From Apis mellifera (lineage: Eukaryota > Arthropoda > Insecta > Hymenoptera > Apidae): a stretch of 64,000 nucleotides of DNA. The notes beneath the pieces are model-generated. The model was given only the letters and a program-made list of their open reading frames with translations, ran no database searches and was not told where the DNA came from. Positions 35,256-48,858 of this stretch are shown here, in pieces (position 1 is the stretch's first letter; every line of letters begins with the position of its first letter). The stretch covers positions 6,667,032-6,731,031 of the forward strand of contig NC_037649.1 in assembly GCF_003254395.2 (NCBI RefSeq), given 5' to 3'. The translations under genes were made by a program, and so were the position numbers.

Positions 35256-35277
35256 TGTATATATATATATATATATA
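35256..35277. repeat. (TA)n microsatellite
   Basis: TATATA run about 50 bp upstream of the GGGA repeat. Confidence 0.85.
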
Positions 35278-35327
35278 CGGAAGTGGTGGAGGCGTGCAGC
35301 TGCGCCGACATATTGCACTTGAACCGT

Positions 35328-35354
35328 GGGAGGGAGGGAGGGAGGGAAGGGAAG
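35328..35354 (+). repeat. (GGGA)n repeat, G-quadruplex-forming motif
   Basis: Five GGG runs separated by single As (35328-35346), then GGG and GG runs with two-base spacers. Runs of three Gs with one-base loops belong to the most stable class of G-quadruplex motif. The G-rich strand is the plus strand. Confidence 0.8.
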
Positions 35355-38300
35355 GTTTTCACGCGAGAATCACGCGCGACCAGCGAAAAGTGCATTGACC
35401 AAAATGAGCCTGGCTGCAGGGACATCGCGTACCCACCCGTTCGTATCGATTCTGTGCCAAGTGCCGATAAGAGCTGTCAGCCGAACAGCACTTTATAACG
35501 AGGGAACGAGGCGGAAAGGGGAGAATGGAGCGCATAGAGAAAAGAAGGGTTGGAGAAAGAGAGAGAGGGTAGAGGGGGAGCATAAGGTTTCCTGAAAATT
35601 GGCCTACGTCCGCGCGTCTTATCGCGAACACCTCGCAAATGACAGGGAAAAAAATTGCTACGCGCCTACCAAATTGTGAGGGAAAGCTCGATCGAGCGGG
35701 TGGGGAAAAAAAGTGGCGTGAAAATGGCGAGTTCGTTACTCCGAATCGATCGGATGATTTATTTCTTCGGCGGTAACGGGCTAAATGACTCGGGGCATTC
35801 TATCCCATTCCCCGAATATTAAAGATTGTAATAGGATCGTTAACCTTTGTATTTTCCCCCTTTTTCGGATTGGGGGGTGGGGGGACTTTCCTCCGTTTTT
35901 ATCGAGGTTTCCACGTCGTGGAAACTCTAGCCAGAGTCTGACCAATGATCGAGCGTTTCTACTTACTTACTAGCGAAACTTCAAACTCAGAACGCGATAC
36001 TTGTTTCGATATTGAATGAATTCGACGTGCGATATTATTCGAGGTCTGTGGGTTTTTTTCTTTTATTTTTTCATTTTTTTAATTTTTTTTCCTATCTAAA
36101 TTCGATGGGCGGACAAATGGAAGGAAAATTCAAAAACTTTCATCGTGGATAAAGGGTTGGTCCGCGACCAGGATTTTATATACGCGGCGCGGAATTATTT
36201 GCGGCTTCTCGAGAAGATTAAAAAAGTGATCCGGCGACGAGTAAATCCGGCACGAGTAATTTGGTCCGAGGACGACGTGTTCGCTAGTTGCAGGGCTTAA
36301 GACTTCCCCTTGTGTGCCTCTTGGTCACCGCTCCACTCTCTGCTCCCCTCACCCCTTCCCTCGGTATTCTCTGGCGAGCCATCCCGCGATTCACCGTGAT
36401 CCCCTACCCCTCATCCTTATTTATGGCGGCTTTCTTCTTCCGTTCCTCCATCCTTCAAACAGTTGCCAGTTTGTCAAAGTTGTGTAAGTTCGTTCAACGT
36501 CGTAAATTAATCGTTGCCTTCAATTAACCCTTCACCCTTGTCCGAGGAATTACAAGCGTCGTCCCTCCTCGCCCTTCCCGGATCCCCCTCGGTTCCTCGG
36601 GCAAACACCATAATTATTTAACGTCCCGTGCCTCTGAATTCGTTCTTCTTAACCGTTATGAAATGTATACAGCGTTGAATTGTTCCGTTAATCGGCCTGT
36701 CGTAGTTTACCCAAGTGTTCCTCCTCCTTCTCCTCCTCTCACTCTTCTCCCTCCCTCCTCCCCGTGGAATTGTATAAATGTTTACCGTAGCGTTTAAGAT
36801 TAACGAGATTAATTCGAGCCATTGGCCGCTTTTAATTATCGCCACGTTTTCGACGAGGTCGAAAGATTCTAACCCCTTCGGGCATTCCCTTCTATATCTT
36901 CATTTAAATCCTTCAAGAGTCGCGTATCCCCCGCCAAGGGAATGCGTTATAGGCGATCGTTAATACGATAAAGTGAATAATCGCGGAATAGGACGATTTA
37001 TCAATGAGTTAGAGACTGGATGGAAAATTGATGGAATGCGTAGTTGCAACGTTCCCCCAGACGAGTGAATTCGTTGCACTAGTGGCCCCCTCCACTCGCT
37101 GATAATTAATTACAATCGATATTCCCTAATCTTCGGATGGCAGAGAAACTTCGCAAGTACCGACTCCGCGTGAACATTTATCACGGTTAAAACGGGCCAC
37201 TTCTGTTCGCCAAGTTCTCGAACCAGTTATTACCATCCGTCCATGCGCGTCCCACGTCATCCACACGTCCGATCGAGCGAAATACTCCGGTATCCCTGCC
37301 GGCGGACCGATAAAGCGCCCGGTTATCGGAACCTCGACGAAGGAAACGGGGGGGCGAGGTAGCAAGGAGACGAAGCGAGCGAGCTTCCACCTCGGAACTA
37401 AGCAAGTCACGCACGCACAATCTCCATACATCACCGTCGAAGCGTGTAAACTTTTCAACTGCCTCGCATATCCTCGCTTTTGCACCCGAGCGGCGGCGGC
37501 CACCCTCCGGGCGACGACTCGCTCTCTCCCCACACCGATTTTCCTTCCTTCCTTCCTTCCTTCCTTCTACTTGTGCCGCCGTTTCACCATCTTATACCGT
37601 TCGACCGGCCCACTGGCGCGGGGCCACAAATTATTGAAGCTCAATTGAAGCGGGGCAAGACTTGGACCTGGGCTAAACGCATCAGTTCCTCCTCCTTTCG
37701 GCTCCTTTTTCTCTCGGACCCGCCGTTTTATATCCCTCCTCGACTTACTCGTTACCCACTCGGAACTCGGTCGATTCCTATCCGTTTCATTTTCATTCCG
37801 CTAACCTTTTTCCTCCTCGGTTTCAGGATTATTCAGAATCCCTCCTCCCCTTCGGGTTATTCTTGGCGAAAGGAGGATGAAAAGACACGGAGCTTACACG
37901 AGACGTCACCTCTCCGTGTTACCTCTTGTAACTGGATTTTTCAACTTGCCAATTATTTGGAATTTCCTTCGAAATATCCTTTTGTGGGATGGAGGAAGTT
38001 TGATTCGGTGTGATTAATCGACGTTATGTTCTCGGCAGACCACTGTCGAAGACGAACCGATTCTGTCTGTGTTGCCTGTATAATTATTAATTCTGTTTTC
38101 CAATTCTCTCTCTGTCTCTCTCTCTAGCTAGTTGATTGAATTATGTTCGATAGGATGCATCGCGTTAAATCGCTAATGATTTACCTTTCCGTAAAACATA
38201 GTCGAAATTCCAGCTGTTTAATCGAGAGAGAAAATGATGGTGGAGGTTCGGTCGGGTTTGAATATTCATCGATATATAACCGAGTTAACATCCTGCTAGG

Positions 38301-41300
38301 ATGGGATATTAACGGAGAAGGGGCGGGACGTTGGAACAGAAGCGATGTAGAATTTATGTTGTGGAAATAATTGTTGGAAAAAAATCGTAAGCGCCACGGG
38401 CAAGATGTTTAATCATCGTCCTGTTGCCGGGTCTTGTCAAGCCTTCACCAGAGAAGGAGCCGGGTGTGCTCGAGCTGCATTAAGGGTGCGCGACGAAGGA
38501 TAGGAAGATGGGAACGGAGAGTGGGAGGGGGAAACGTTACGGCAATTTCCTTTCATCGATCGAGAAATAAAAGTCGACGATTAACGAGTAATTTCGAGAA
38601 TCAATAGGGTGGACGAATCGAGTCGAGTCGTCGAACGGTCGAACGATTTTAATTATTCGAGACGGTCGGAACGAGGCGAGACGAATATCGAGCCGGATTT
38701 TTAAAGCGTGCGAAATTAAAATGTACAAGTGTAATAAAAAGGAGGGAGAGGACGGTGAGAATTGATGGTAAGATGATGTTATTTCACCTATACCTTGCTA
38801 CGTGACGAAAGCTGATGCACGTGACAAGATCGTGAAAGTAGGGATCGTTTCGGACGTGATTCGTAGGTGGGCAAATGGTCTTAAGCGTGTTCAAATCTTT
38901 GATCCGATTTTACCCCTCCGAGTAAAAATTATTTTCGCCTATTTTCCAGATTTATTCCATTTCCGTGTTTTTTTTCGATCGTACAAAGCCGACGATTAAT
39001 TATTACAATCTAGAAATTTCGACGGATTTTTCGATATTTTTAGAGAGAATTGTTTAGAAAGGTAATATCGTTCATCGTATAACATCTTAAGCTTTCTAGC
39101 ATTGACGCTAAAATCATCGTGCCAGAAATACCAAATCCTTCCTCCTTGATTTTACAATTCGATCCATTGCTGGCACTGAAACATATCCGGGGAAAATAGT
39201 CGAAAAGAGACGGCAATAATCATTGCCAGGTTAATAGCTGGCTTTAACAGTTCCTGACAAATTGTACGATACGTGTATGTATACTTATATATATACAAGG
39301 AAGAGGAGAAGGTTAACGAATGACCAGGGCCGGGAACGTTTATCGTGTCCACGTTACGGAATCGTACAGACGGGGCCACCATTTCCAACTCCATGAACCT
39401 TCCAGCTGGCGGAAGCTTAAGAGCCACCTAGACCAGAGAAACCGCACCGTTGCTGGCCTAGAGATCCTAAGCCCGTGTTCTGTTATATATTGTGCACGGA
39501 TTATGCCGAAATGTGTGAACCAACACCTTGACTAAGCGCGATCTACTTTAACCCTTTCCGTCCACGGGAGGGAGGGAAGCAATCCCGTACGGTGCACGGC
39601 CAACCGCGATCTTCTTTGCCAAAACTAACCCCTCCTCCTCCTCGATCTGCGTATCCCGTGCTACCTCATTTCCTCTCGTTAGATACGTCGCTTAAGCTTA
39701 GTTTCCGCCGGAAAGTGTTATCGATCTACGCGCCACGGAGCCTCCTCTATATATATCATACCGTGTGTGTGTGTGTGTGTACACCTGTTCACGTATGCGC
39801 ACGTGTATGTCGGTATAGCTCGACTAATAAGTACGGATAATCGTTTTAAACCGTCCTAAGCTACTCGTAAATTTGAATACGGGAGAAATTTATAGGTGGA
39901 TGTGAAAAGTGGTGTGTTGCAGCGAGAAGTCGTATTGTAAGTTCGAGTGGCTCGTTAGGGGATGGAAATGGTTGGAACTGTCGCAGCTCCCCGCCCCCGT
40001 GTTTGAAAAAGTGGTGCTTAGAAATTTTCACGAGTGGTCGAATGCGATTCCATCGTTTTTTAAACAACGTGCTCTGACGAGCGCACTCGTTGCTCGCGCT
40101 GGATGCTTGTGGAATAACGAGCGGGTTTCGAATTACGGATTCTCGAAAGGAAACGGAAATGCCTATTATTTCGTAGAGCAGGGTATATGTATATATATAT
40201 ATATATACACGAGCAGAATCAAAATATTGGGACAGGTTTTGACAAAGAGAATTCAAAAAAAACCTGTCTTCGAGAGTCGTTGTTGTGCACCACGTTGCTG
40301 GACGGGAAACTCGATAAGTGATCGTTATATCGAGAATAGGATGGAATAGGAATTTTAAACGATCTATATAGGACATTTCGTGGGACACGTGGCGAATTTG
40401 AATGTAGGATAAAAATTATTTTCATTTTAGGATCGAGTAGAAAGTTAGTCCACGTGAGAAAATAAATAAAAAATATTATTTTTGAGAAGAGAATTTTAAA
40501 ATTTGTGGAATAAAAATCTATAAATCTGATAGTCGACTTCAGTGAAAATTTGAATATCGTTGTATCTTTTCGGTTACTTTTTGGCATCCGGAATACGTAG
40601 AATCGCTATCCTTTTGATCCTTTCGGCTATCATACCGATCAAAGATTCCCAACTTCTCTTCTTGAATTTTACGTACCGAATTTTACGTTTGATTAAACGA
40701 CGTTTTTTATAGCTTCAAAATTCGGACGAAAATTGTTGTAACGGAAAGGCAACTCTATTCTTTCCGTTTTCCACTCCGTGTCACGTAACGGCGAAAGGAG
40801 AATACAAAGTAAAAAGTGTGGCAGGGACGTGCGCGCTCGACCATCAGTCACATTCTAGTCCTGTAATAAAGGGTGTATGATTTCAAAGATGGGACAAAAA
40901 TAAATGGAAATATGGTACGGTTCCTTTCATAAAAGGGGACGCGTGGAAAGCTGTTGTAAGGTGATACCGGCCGGTTGAACCCCTCCAACGCGATCTCTTG
41001 GACCCGGTTCATGCGTGTACCACCTTTTTCCCTTGCGATATACCCGCAAAGAGGATCGGATTTGTTATGACATGAAACTATTCGAAATTCGATCTCAAAA
41101 GGAAGGGTTTAATATTTTGACAGGGGTCTTCCGCCCCTGCTACGTACCGTGTCGTTGCGCGTATTTCCGCTACCAATCGTTTTATACGATCGTGACCGGG
41201 GCTATAACCGATCGTGACACTTTTCGCGTTTAGAGATTCTTCTAGGCGAGCACACCTGCTCCCTCCCCAACCGACGTTGCTCTCTTTCTCCCGTGAAATG

Positions 41301-42862
41301 AACGAGCTACGAGTACGCGTTCTCACGTACGCACCTTGTGCGTACTTCGCTGCCCCCGAATTTCATGAAAATGGGAATAGTTGATTTTCAAACAAAGGAA
41401 TCGCGTATTTCGTGCATGTGTGTGTTTTTTTATTATTATTGTCTTTTACTTTCTCTCTTTTTGCCTTCTTTTTTTTGTGGCCACGTCTAGAAAGTTCAAC
41501 GGCGACCGATGGTTAAGGGAACACGAGGAGAAGCTTTTATTCGCGATTTACGAAGATCGAGGGTGGAGAGTTTTGGAAGATGAGAGTGCTGACTGCAAAC
41601 TAAAGTCTGAATACTCAATCAACGAGTATTCTTTAGGGCGTTTTAAGAGTCTTTGGAGAGGGGAGGGCGAGCGTGAATGGCGGAACAAAGTTCGGTGAAT
41701 TGTATTTCTAGACCTGAATCGACGGAGGCGAAATTCGTAAAAAAAGATTTTTCAAGAGCGTTTAGTTCGAGAAAGGATATATATATATCTCTCTGCGTGT
41801 ATGACAGATATATAATGGAGATTAATTTAATCCTGGGAACGATTAACAGAGTATCTTCCTTTCTTTTTTTCTCCTCGTTCAATCTCGTGTTTAAAAAGCG
41901 TTGAATGCAAGAAATGTGGGTATTTTTTTTCTTTTCCAAAAATGTTGGAAGACATTTATTGCTTTCCACGACGAGACGAGTGGTGAAATACGTACGTGTC
42001 ACGCGATGCCGGTTGGAAAATGGGAAAGTAACGAGGAAAGCGGCGGGCAGATAATAAAGGATTTTTACGCAAGCAGACGAAATTCGGACCCGTCACTCGA
42101 GTACTTCCGTCATTGCATCCTAAACAACGAGAAGAATAAACGTCCTGAAGCTTCAGAGCGTTCCAGTCCAGACCGTCAATCGGTCTATTCCCAGTCAATC
42201 TTAGCGTCCTCGAGTTTAATTGACAGTCATTTGATTAGCATTAACGGAACGGGATCCTAGTCTCTGATTTTCGTTTCGGCAAAAATAGAAAAGGGAACAA
42301 TGATGATTTGATTCGACAAGAAAGAATAACGGTTCATAAATGGGATAATTGATAAACTGATTAATTCTAGAACAAACGTGGAACAAACGAATCTTCGTTC
42401 GTTCGTTCGTTGTTGAATCACGTTTCTTAAATAGCTTTTCTTAAATAATCGAATATTGCATTATTTATCGCTCGAGAGATGGAATTTCTTCGATTATGAA
42501 AATTTTTATTTTCGTACACGTGTTACATACTCGTGCAAAGTATTTCTCTTATTTTCCCAATATTTTCACGTGTAATATTTTATCCGATTGTCGATTACAC
42601 TGTGTTTTACACTCGTTGTACAATATTAGTACGTTAAACCGTTCGTCGTTACAAGCGTATTATACCTTACAAAGAACCACAAGGAATCGTGGAGGGTTGT
42701 AGTTGGCGATACTAATTTCGCGCAATAGCTCGTTCAACCCCGGATCTCCCTTTTCAACCGAGACACGTGCTCGAGCTTCATTGAAAAAGCATCGCGTTCC
42801 AAAGTTAACAGTGCCGCGACACCGAATAAACTTGCCGACTAGACGCGCCTCGAAGTCTCTCT
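35355..42862. other. Non-coding sequence with microsatellites
   Basis: Contains (TTCC)n 37541-37567, (GT)n about 39764-39780 and (TA)n about 40189-40207. The 177-codon ORF at 37480-38013 runs through the TTCC repeat and a CT-rich tract and is rejected as coding. A ten-base direct repeat, CGATCGTGAC, occurs twice near 41190-41215. Confidence 0.5.
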
Positions 42863-42883
42863 CCCTCTCTCCCTCTCCCTCCC
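42863..42883 (-). repeat. CT-rich tract, minus-strand G-quadruplex motif
   Basis: Four CCC runs (42863, 42871, 42877, 42881) with loops of five, three and one base, so the minus strand carries four GGG runs. It sits inside a CT microsatellite. Confidence 0.6.
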
Positions 42884-45054
42884 TCTCTCTCTCTCTGTCG
42901 TTCTCGAGGGAGGTTCGAGCTTTGATATCCGGAGGTGTTGATTACGTCTTGAGATGGATGACACACACCGGCAGTTTCTCAGAGTACACCGGTAGTATAT
43001 CGTGTCAAAGAGCCTTAGTCCCGTGTCGCGGGACTTTCCACCCCGGGACGAATTATTATAATTAACCGTCGAATCGATTTAACATTAAATTCGTCTCGTA
43101 TGCTGACGCGCCGTATGGGAATTGAACAAACGAACGAGAGAGGCATTACGACATTGTCTTTCATCATTGCATCGCAAATGTATCGAGGAATAATATCTAA
43201 TTCTTTTTTTTTTCGTATAACAATACGAACGAATAATTTTCAGCTTGTATCGTTGAGAAGTTTAAAAGTAAATCGCAGAAATCTATGAAGGATATGAAGA
43301 GGAGCACGAAATATATTATGATTGTAATAATAATAAAAATTCGATAATCTTTAGGGAGTTAAAAATCGATACAGTGAATCAAATCTTGAAAAGAATTATG
43401 TATGAATTGGTATTCTCTTATAAATTTTTTTTATGAATTTTCTTACGAAAAGAGATACTCCCTTTAGAGTCGAATAGAAATTGCAATGATACTACTATCA
43501 AATAATATCTCTCGTTGAGAAATTGAATGGAAATGCGCATTATAGTAACGAGCCAATTAACCGTTTCACCCAACAACACACGGTGCATCCTTGCACGGAG
43601 CAAGGGGGAAACAAGGTTGATCCTCCTGGCGGATGCTCGTAGATTCGCGGCAGCTCATCCGAACCGCACTGTTGTCTACCGACTGGTTGAGTTCGGTTGG
43701 CCGGATAGGACACTCTAATTCGTTGCAATCAGGGGAGCCTTCGTTGCTGTTTGCCCACCTTGTTGCGCCTCTATTAGTTCCGCGTCAGAAGGCATGCTCA
43801 CGTGATTTGTATCCCCGATGCGCCGCTTCCGTCTGGACCGTGGTGCCGTGCGTAAGTCCCCGCAACACGAAGAAGCAAACCGGATCCGCACAGAGACAGA
43901 GAGAGAGAGAGAAAGAGAGAGAGTGTCTGCCTTTAACGCCGACGTTTTACGCTTTAATGTGGCGGCCCCTAATTTCGAGTAAATAAATCGAAGGCAATTT
44001 AGTTGGTTGTAGTCGCGTTTGATGGAAGGTGGAATCAGGGTTTTGATCTATCCACCGTTACCTTTACTTTAAATCGTAGATGTAGACGCTTAAACGAGAC
44101 CGTTTCAAAGATTCGGGTAATGGGATGGAAATATTTAGGTGGTATTAACCTCTTCCGTATCGATTTCTTTCGTTTTAGAAACGTGTGTCGTTGAGGATAA
44201 TTGACGAGAGGTATATATGATCGAGCTGAAAAAAAAAAACGGAATTGGAAAGGAAATTTTGTTTGCTCCTCTTGTCCAATAAATGTTTCATTGGATCGCC
44301 ATTTTTACGTTCTGGTGTCATTGTACCTACAAGATCGGTAATTTGTCTAATACTGTTAGTTTAAATATCGTATAATCAAAAATTTATCGAGTCTCCCCTA
44401 TTTCGTCGTGAAGACTGAAAGTTGGATAATTATTATTTTTCGCGTTAAAGACAAGATACAAAGATAGGTACAAAGATAATTTGAACGAATCGAAGCACAC
44501 GTATCGCGTTTTCTTTTCGAATCCGTTCCGACAGTCGGAACAATTCCAAAGACTTCGGTAACAAGCTTTTGTTGGTCGCTCTTTTCCTCGTTTGTCGGCG
44601 TTTAATGAGTCGTTATTACTTGTGATACTCGATAACGGAGAGGAAAGCTATATCGGAGAGGAAAGGCGAGTCGCGCCTCGAAACGCCGAAAGATCGCGGC
44701 GAATAAAACGATCGGAAGAAGTTTGGTCGTTACGCAAGCTGCACGAACAAAAGGAGCGAGGGGAGGGAGGGAGAACAGTTCACGGAATTGCTCGGTCTAA
44801 GCATAGACGAGCTCCGTTCGAAAGTGCAATTGCGCTTGTCAGAACTTATCGAGTACCTGATCTCGTTACTCATCCCACCCCGCTCTCCCTTCCCCCGCGG
44901 CGGCCTCGCCCTCTGGGCGCTCCACCACTCGTTTCCCTCTTGCTCGTAAACCACCCTTTTCTTGCCCGCTTCCGCCGTTGCCTTCGATCTTCTTTAAAAG
45001 ATCCGATCTAGAATACATCCATTTATCGATACTTTGGATCCAATTATTTAACTT
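42884..45054. other. Non-coding sequence, no gene supported
   Basis: Contains a GA run about 43900-43924 and a good donor-like GTAAGT at 43852 without a convincing exon. ORFs 43633-43986 and 44592-45011 (plus) overlap GA- or CpG-rich sequence and show no domain. Confidence 0.45.
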
Positions 45055-45584
45055 GATGAATTTGTGACAATTTGTGCGGATTAGAAAAAGGAGAAACGAT
45101 CGAATTAATTAAAATGATGATAATTATTTCAAGATTCTTCCCAATCTTGAGAAAAATTTATATATACGCTTTGGTAGCGGAGGATAAAATGGTTTTGGAC
45201 ATTTTTGTCATCGTAAATAAAAAAGGAAAAGGTTTTTCGAAATCGAGGCGTTCGATTTGAAAAACGAGCGACCATCCAGATATGGGGACTAACTTACTTT
45301 AGTTCAGACGTCGTCTATACTCGATGAATTTGTGACAATTTGTGCGGATTAGAAAAAGGAGAAACGATCGAATTAATTAAAACGACGATAATTATTTCAA
45401 CGATTCTTCCCAATCTTGAGAAAAATTTATATATACGCTTTGGTAGCGGAGGATAAAATGGTTTTGGACATTTTTGTCATCGTAAATAAAAAAGGAAAAG
45501 GTTTTTCGAAATCGAGGCGTTCGATTTGAAAAACGAGCGACCATCCAGATATGGGGACTAACTTACTTTACTCCAGACGTCGTC

Positions 45585-45590
<6 letters not shown>
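45055..45590. repeat. Tandem duplication, two copies of a 268-bp unit
   Basis: Copy 1 is 45055-45322 and copy 2 is 45323-45590. I see about half a dozen differences: ATGATG versus ACGACG, one inserted base in the TTTCAA(C)GATTC part, and TAGTTCAGA versus TACTCCAGA. Both copies carry the same short ORF remnants, with no sign of selection for coding. The near identity implies a recent event or an assembly duplication. Copy 2 runs straight into a TA microsatellite. Confidence 0.9.

Positions 45591-45611
<21 letters not shown>
45585..45611. repeat. (TA)n microsatellite at the end of the duplication
   Basis: Thirteen TA units, overlapping the final bases of copy 2. Copy 1 has only TATA here before the junction. 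Confidence 0.9.
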
Positions 45612-45615
<4 letters not shown>

Positions 45616-46250
45616 ATGTATGTGTACGTTCCTCGGTGCATCTTAGTGAAAGAACATCCTGTCTCATTGAGTAATGTTATCAGACTCAAAGTTTTATCGC
45701 TGATGAAAGTTTTCTCGGAGCATAACTCGGGACTAAGGAATAATAAGACGAACTTTTTTTCGTACGGAAAAATTCCTCCGTGTTTTCTTTTCGTGTTAAG
45801 AGAGAAGTTGAAAGAGAAACGTTTCGTATGTAATAAATGTGAAATTATTTTAAATTAAAGAAAATTTCACAAATAAGCTAAGATTCGATCGAAGTGATAT
45901 ATCATTCTTCGATCTTCAATTCTCGAATTCGATATTCGAAATTATAGGAAGCCGAGGTATACGGGTACCTCCTCGTGTTCCTTCGAGAACAGTGCTCCTC
46001 TCCTTTGTGAAAATGCGTAAGGAAAGTACAAGAGGACGAGAGAGAGAGAAAGAGAGAGTCCTCTGTTAAGCTATCTTCACCGGCACGTACTTGCTCTTTT
46101 GCTAATTAAAGTTTCATTCTTTTGATCCTGAAAAGCGCCACTTGACAAATAGAAGAAACTGTCGATTTTCCGGGCGAACGGTTCGCTGCGCAATTTTCCG
46201 TGATAGTTCACTTCCTTTCAGCCCAGTCTTTTTCCTTTCGTTTCGCCCGA
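45612..46250. other. Non-coding sequence
   Basis: An 82-codon ORF (45610-45858) begins inside the TA repeat and has no recognisable features. GA-rich patch at 46038-46057. Nothing else supported. Confidence 0.45.
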
Positions 46251-46258
46251 TGACGTCA
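46251..46258. promoter_or_regulatory. Perfect CRE palindrome TGACGTCA
   Basis: Full consensus cAMP-response element, the known binding site of CREB/ATF bZIP factors. It forms a pair with an identical site 72 bp downstream, with a GA-rich patch between them. Confidence 0.45.
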
Positions 46259-46322
46259 CTGCCATCGTCTTGAGAAACAGAGAGAGAGAGAAAAATCTAT
46301 TCCGTTAAAGACGACCTGAGCG

Positions 46323-46330
46323 TGACGTCA
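46323..46330. promoter_or_regulatory. Second perfect CRE palindrome TGACGTCA
   Basis: Same eight bases as at 46251. About one copy would be expected by chance in a 64-kb window of even composition; here two lie within 80 bp. Confidence 0.45.
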
Positions 46331-48858
46331 AGTATCCTCGGTTGTGCGTCTCGGCCCTCGATCAACTTTATTCAATTCGATTCAATTTTATTAGCATTTA
46401 CGACCGGCAGCTCGCATTATCGCGTTGCCAATCTATTGAAGACGAATTGAGAAGCGAAGTGAGAATCATTTTCGATGATAAAACGAGGGTAATCAGTGGG
46501 ACTTTTTACATTCGTTAGATTCGGGTTTTTCGATTCCATGATCCGAAAATGTGTTACGACACGCGAGGGATGTTCCGGTTTTATTTATCCTATCCTTTGA
46601 TGCGGACCAATCTCAAATTAAATCCGTTTAAATCAACCAACTACCGGCGAGGCGGCTCGATCGAAGGAAATAACATCTAATCAAAGCATAACTTAAACCT
46701 AAGTTAAAGCTATTCTAAACTTAGTCTAAACACAATCCAAATTCAATCTAAACGTATCTAGCTTCGACCTGGCCATAAACTTAATCCAAACCTATTCTAA
46801 ATCTTTAGAAATAGTATCGAAATTGACGGAACGATTTCTATATCGAAATTATTATATATTATTTTCCTTTCATATTCGTTTCTTTATTGTATAATACGCG
46901 CGTCGTGGAAAAAGCGATTCTCTAAATAATTACACACGAATATACTTTTATATCGCGAAGAATCTTTGCACAAGGGGAATCACATAATTCAATTTTACAA
47001 CGCGTGATTCGATTCGAAAATCGAGTCGAAAATATCGATTTTCATTACCTTTCTTTCCGGAATTCTTTCTTTCTGTTCCCTTGTGAATGCAGCAATGCAC
47101 GAATGACGTAAGGTCCGATCGAATGGAGATTCTATTTTTGTATGGACAGACATTATGGTAGGTCAAGACAAGTTGCGCGGATAGGAGATACCTTCCATTG
47201 TGCGGAAGGGAGGAGCGGAGGGGAGGAGGAACAGGATCGCCAAGGCAGAACTCCAATATTCGGAATTTATAACCCCTCGTAACTCAGTCGGTTTCTGCAC
47301 CTAATACCAACCGGTCTCTCGCGACCAGCACGTGGCCCAGCTTCCTGCTGCGGGACGCTCGAAATCATCTTATCGCTTTGTACGTCGAGATCATTACGCT
47401 TTCACGGGAAATTGAAATTCGAAGGGAAGGATTGAGGGTCCCGCGGTAAAAGGGAGATCCTCCCGTGTTTAAAGAAAATTAAGAAATAAAGAATTGTTCG
47501 ATTCGTTAAACTTTGATTAAAGATATTGATGATGGGTGTTGTAACTGATATCGAAAGTTCGGTTCGGCAAACAATCATTTTTATTAATCAAGAAATAAAA
47601 ACGTGTTCGATTTCTATCTAATAATCATCAAAGTTTCTTTAAACACGAATCTTTTCTTCTTCTTTTTTCTTTCTTTTTATTAAACTAGAACGAAAGAAAC
47701 ACGAAACTCGAAACTCGACGAAGTTGTAGTATACTTTTCGGGTTAACCACCTTGGACGCTCGATAACCTGTGATTTATTTGCACGGCACAGGGTACATGA
47801 AAACGTACTCACCCGCTTCGTTCGGTATTTAGAACACCGTCATACGAAGGATCAGAGATTTCCAAAGCAATAATAGGCGAACTTCTATCGGCTCTTTCGA
47901 GATCCTGCTTTTTTCATAATTGGAACGATAAAAGATACGGAAAAGTATTCCAGATACGAATTATCGGATACGTATAAATATCGATCGGATAAATATAAAA
48001 CGTTATCGTGACTGACAGGGACAGTACGAGTTAGCGAGAAAAGAAGAAATCACGGATTCCCACGAAACTAGGTCAAATACCGTTTCTAAGAACGTGTTTA
48101 TAAATAAAAGGCAACGATGGAGGAGCCATGTAAGCGCGAATCCAATCGGAGAATTGCCCAGAGTCCGGGCAAACAGAGTCGCGGTATTGATTTCGCGTTC
48201 GCAAGTGCGTGCTTGGCCGCGAGCCGTTATACAGCCGATAAATTGGCGTATCTCGAGGCAATCGTGGCACACACAAGTCAGAGCGAGAGCTACCCTCCGT
48301 TTCCCCCGAAGAAAAATATATCCTCCGCTCGAGATATTCCCGCGGGCTCGATACATCCCACGTTTTTCTACATTCTTCCGCCTTGGAGATCTCCTTCCTG
48401 GCTGGTGGTGGCCATCTCTTCGAGAGTACTTTCTTTTCTCACCCTCTTCCTTTCCTTTCTCTCTTTTTTTTTTGCGTTTTAATGGGCAGTCGTAAAGTAC
48501 AGGAAAATTAAAAATTCATACCAGGCAGAATTTAAGAGTCCCCTCCCCCATGCACAAATGGTGGCTGGCTGCATTTACTTTGGTTCTCGCATATATTTGC
48601 ACGTCCTCTCGCGAGCTGCCTGTCGCTCGAAGCTTCTCTTTCGCGCATTTCTACCTCCTCGCGGGACCCCTTCTTGTGTATTTCTTTTTTCATTTTTTTT
48701 TTTCTCCCCTCTCGCACTTGTGTACCTCTCCGTTACGAAGCGGCGGAAACACGGGAACCGGAAGCTTCTGTCTCCCTTCCCCGTTTCCGTGGAAATTCTT
48801 TTCCACTCGCGACCCACTTTCACGCTTTTCACTCCTTCTTCTCTCTCTCTTCGATTCT
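46331..48858. other. Non-coding sequence with a degenerate CTAAAC-rich patch
   Basis: Positions 46690-46805 contain imperfect repeats of (T)CTAAAC and AATCCAAA, a low-complexity patch with no known counterpart. Overlapping ORFs at 48003-49183 on both strands are driven by CT-rich sequence and are not credible genes. A tRNA-like word near 47280 is rejected. Confidence 0.45.

Noticed and set aside
37480..38013. 177-codon plus-strand ORF
   Set aside because: Runs through a TTCC microsatellite and CT-rich DNA. Ser/Phe/Leu/Pro runs come from the repeats.
43527..43718. Overlapping ORFs on both strands with protein-like segments
   Set aside because: Neither strand shows a domain or a splice pair. 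Two opposite-strand ORFs of the same length suggest chance.
47275..47345. tRNA-like A-box word (AACTCAGTCGGTT)
   Set aside because: No B box, no cloverleaf arms and no acceptor stem could be found.
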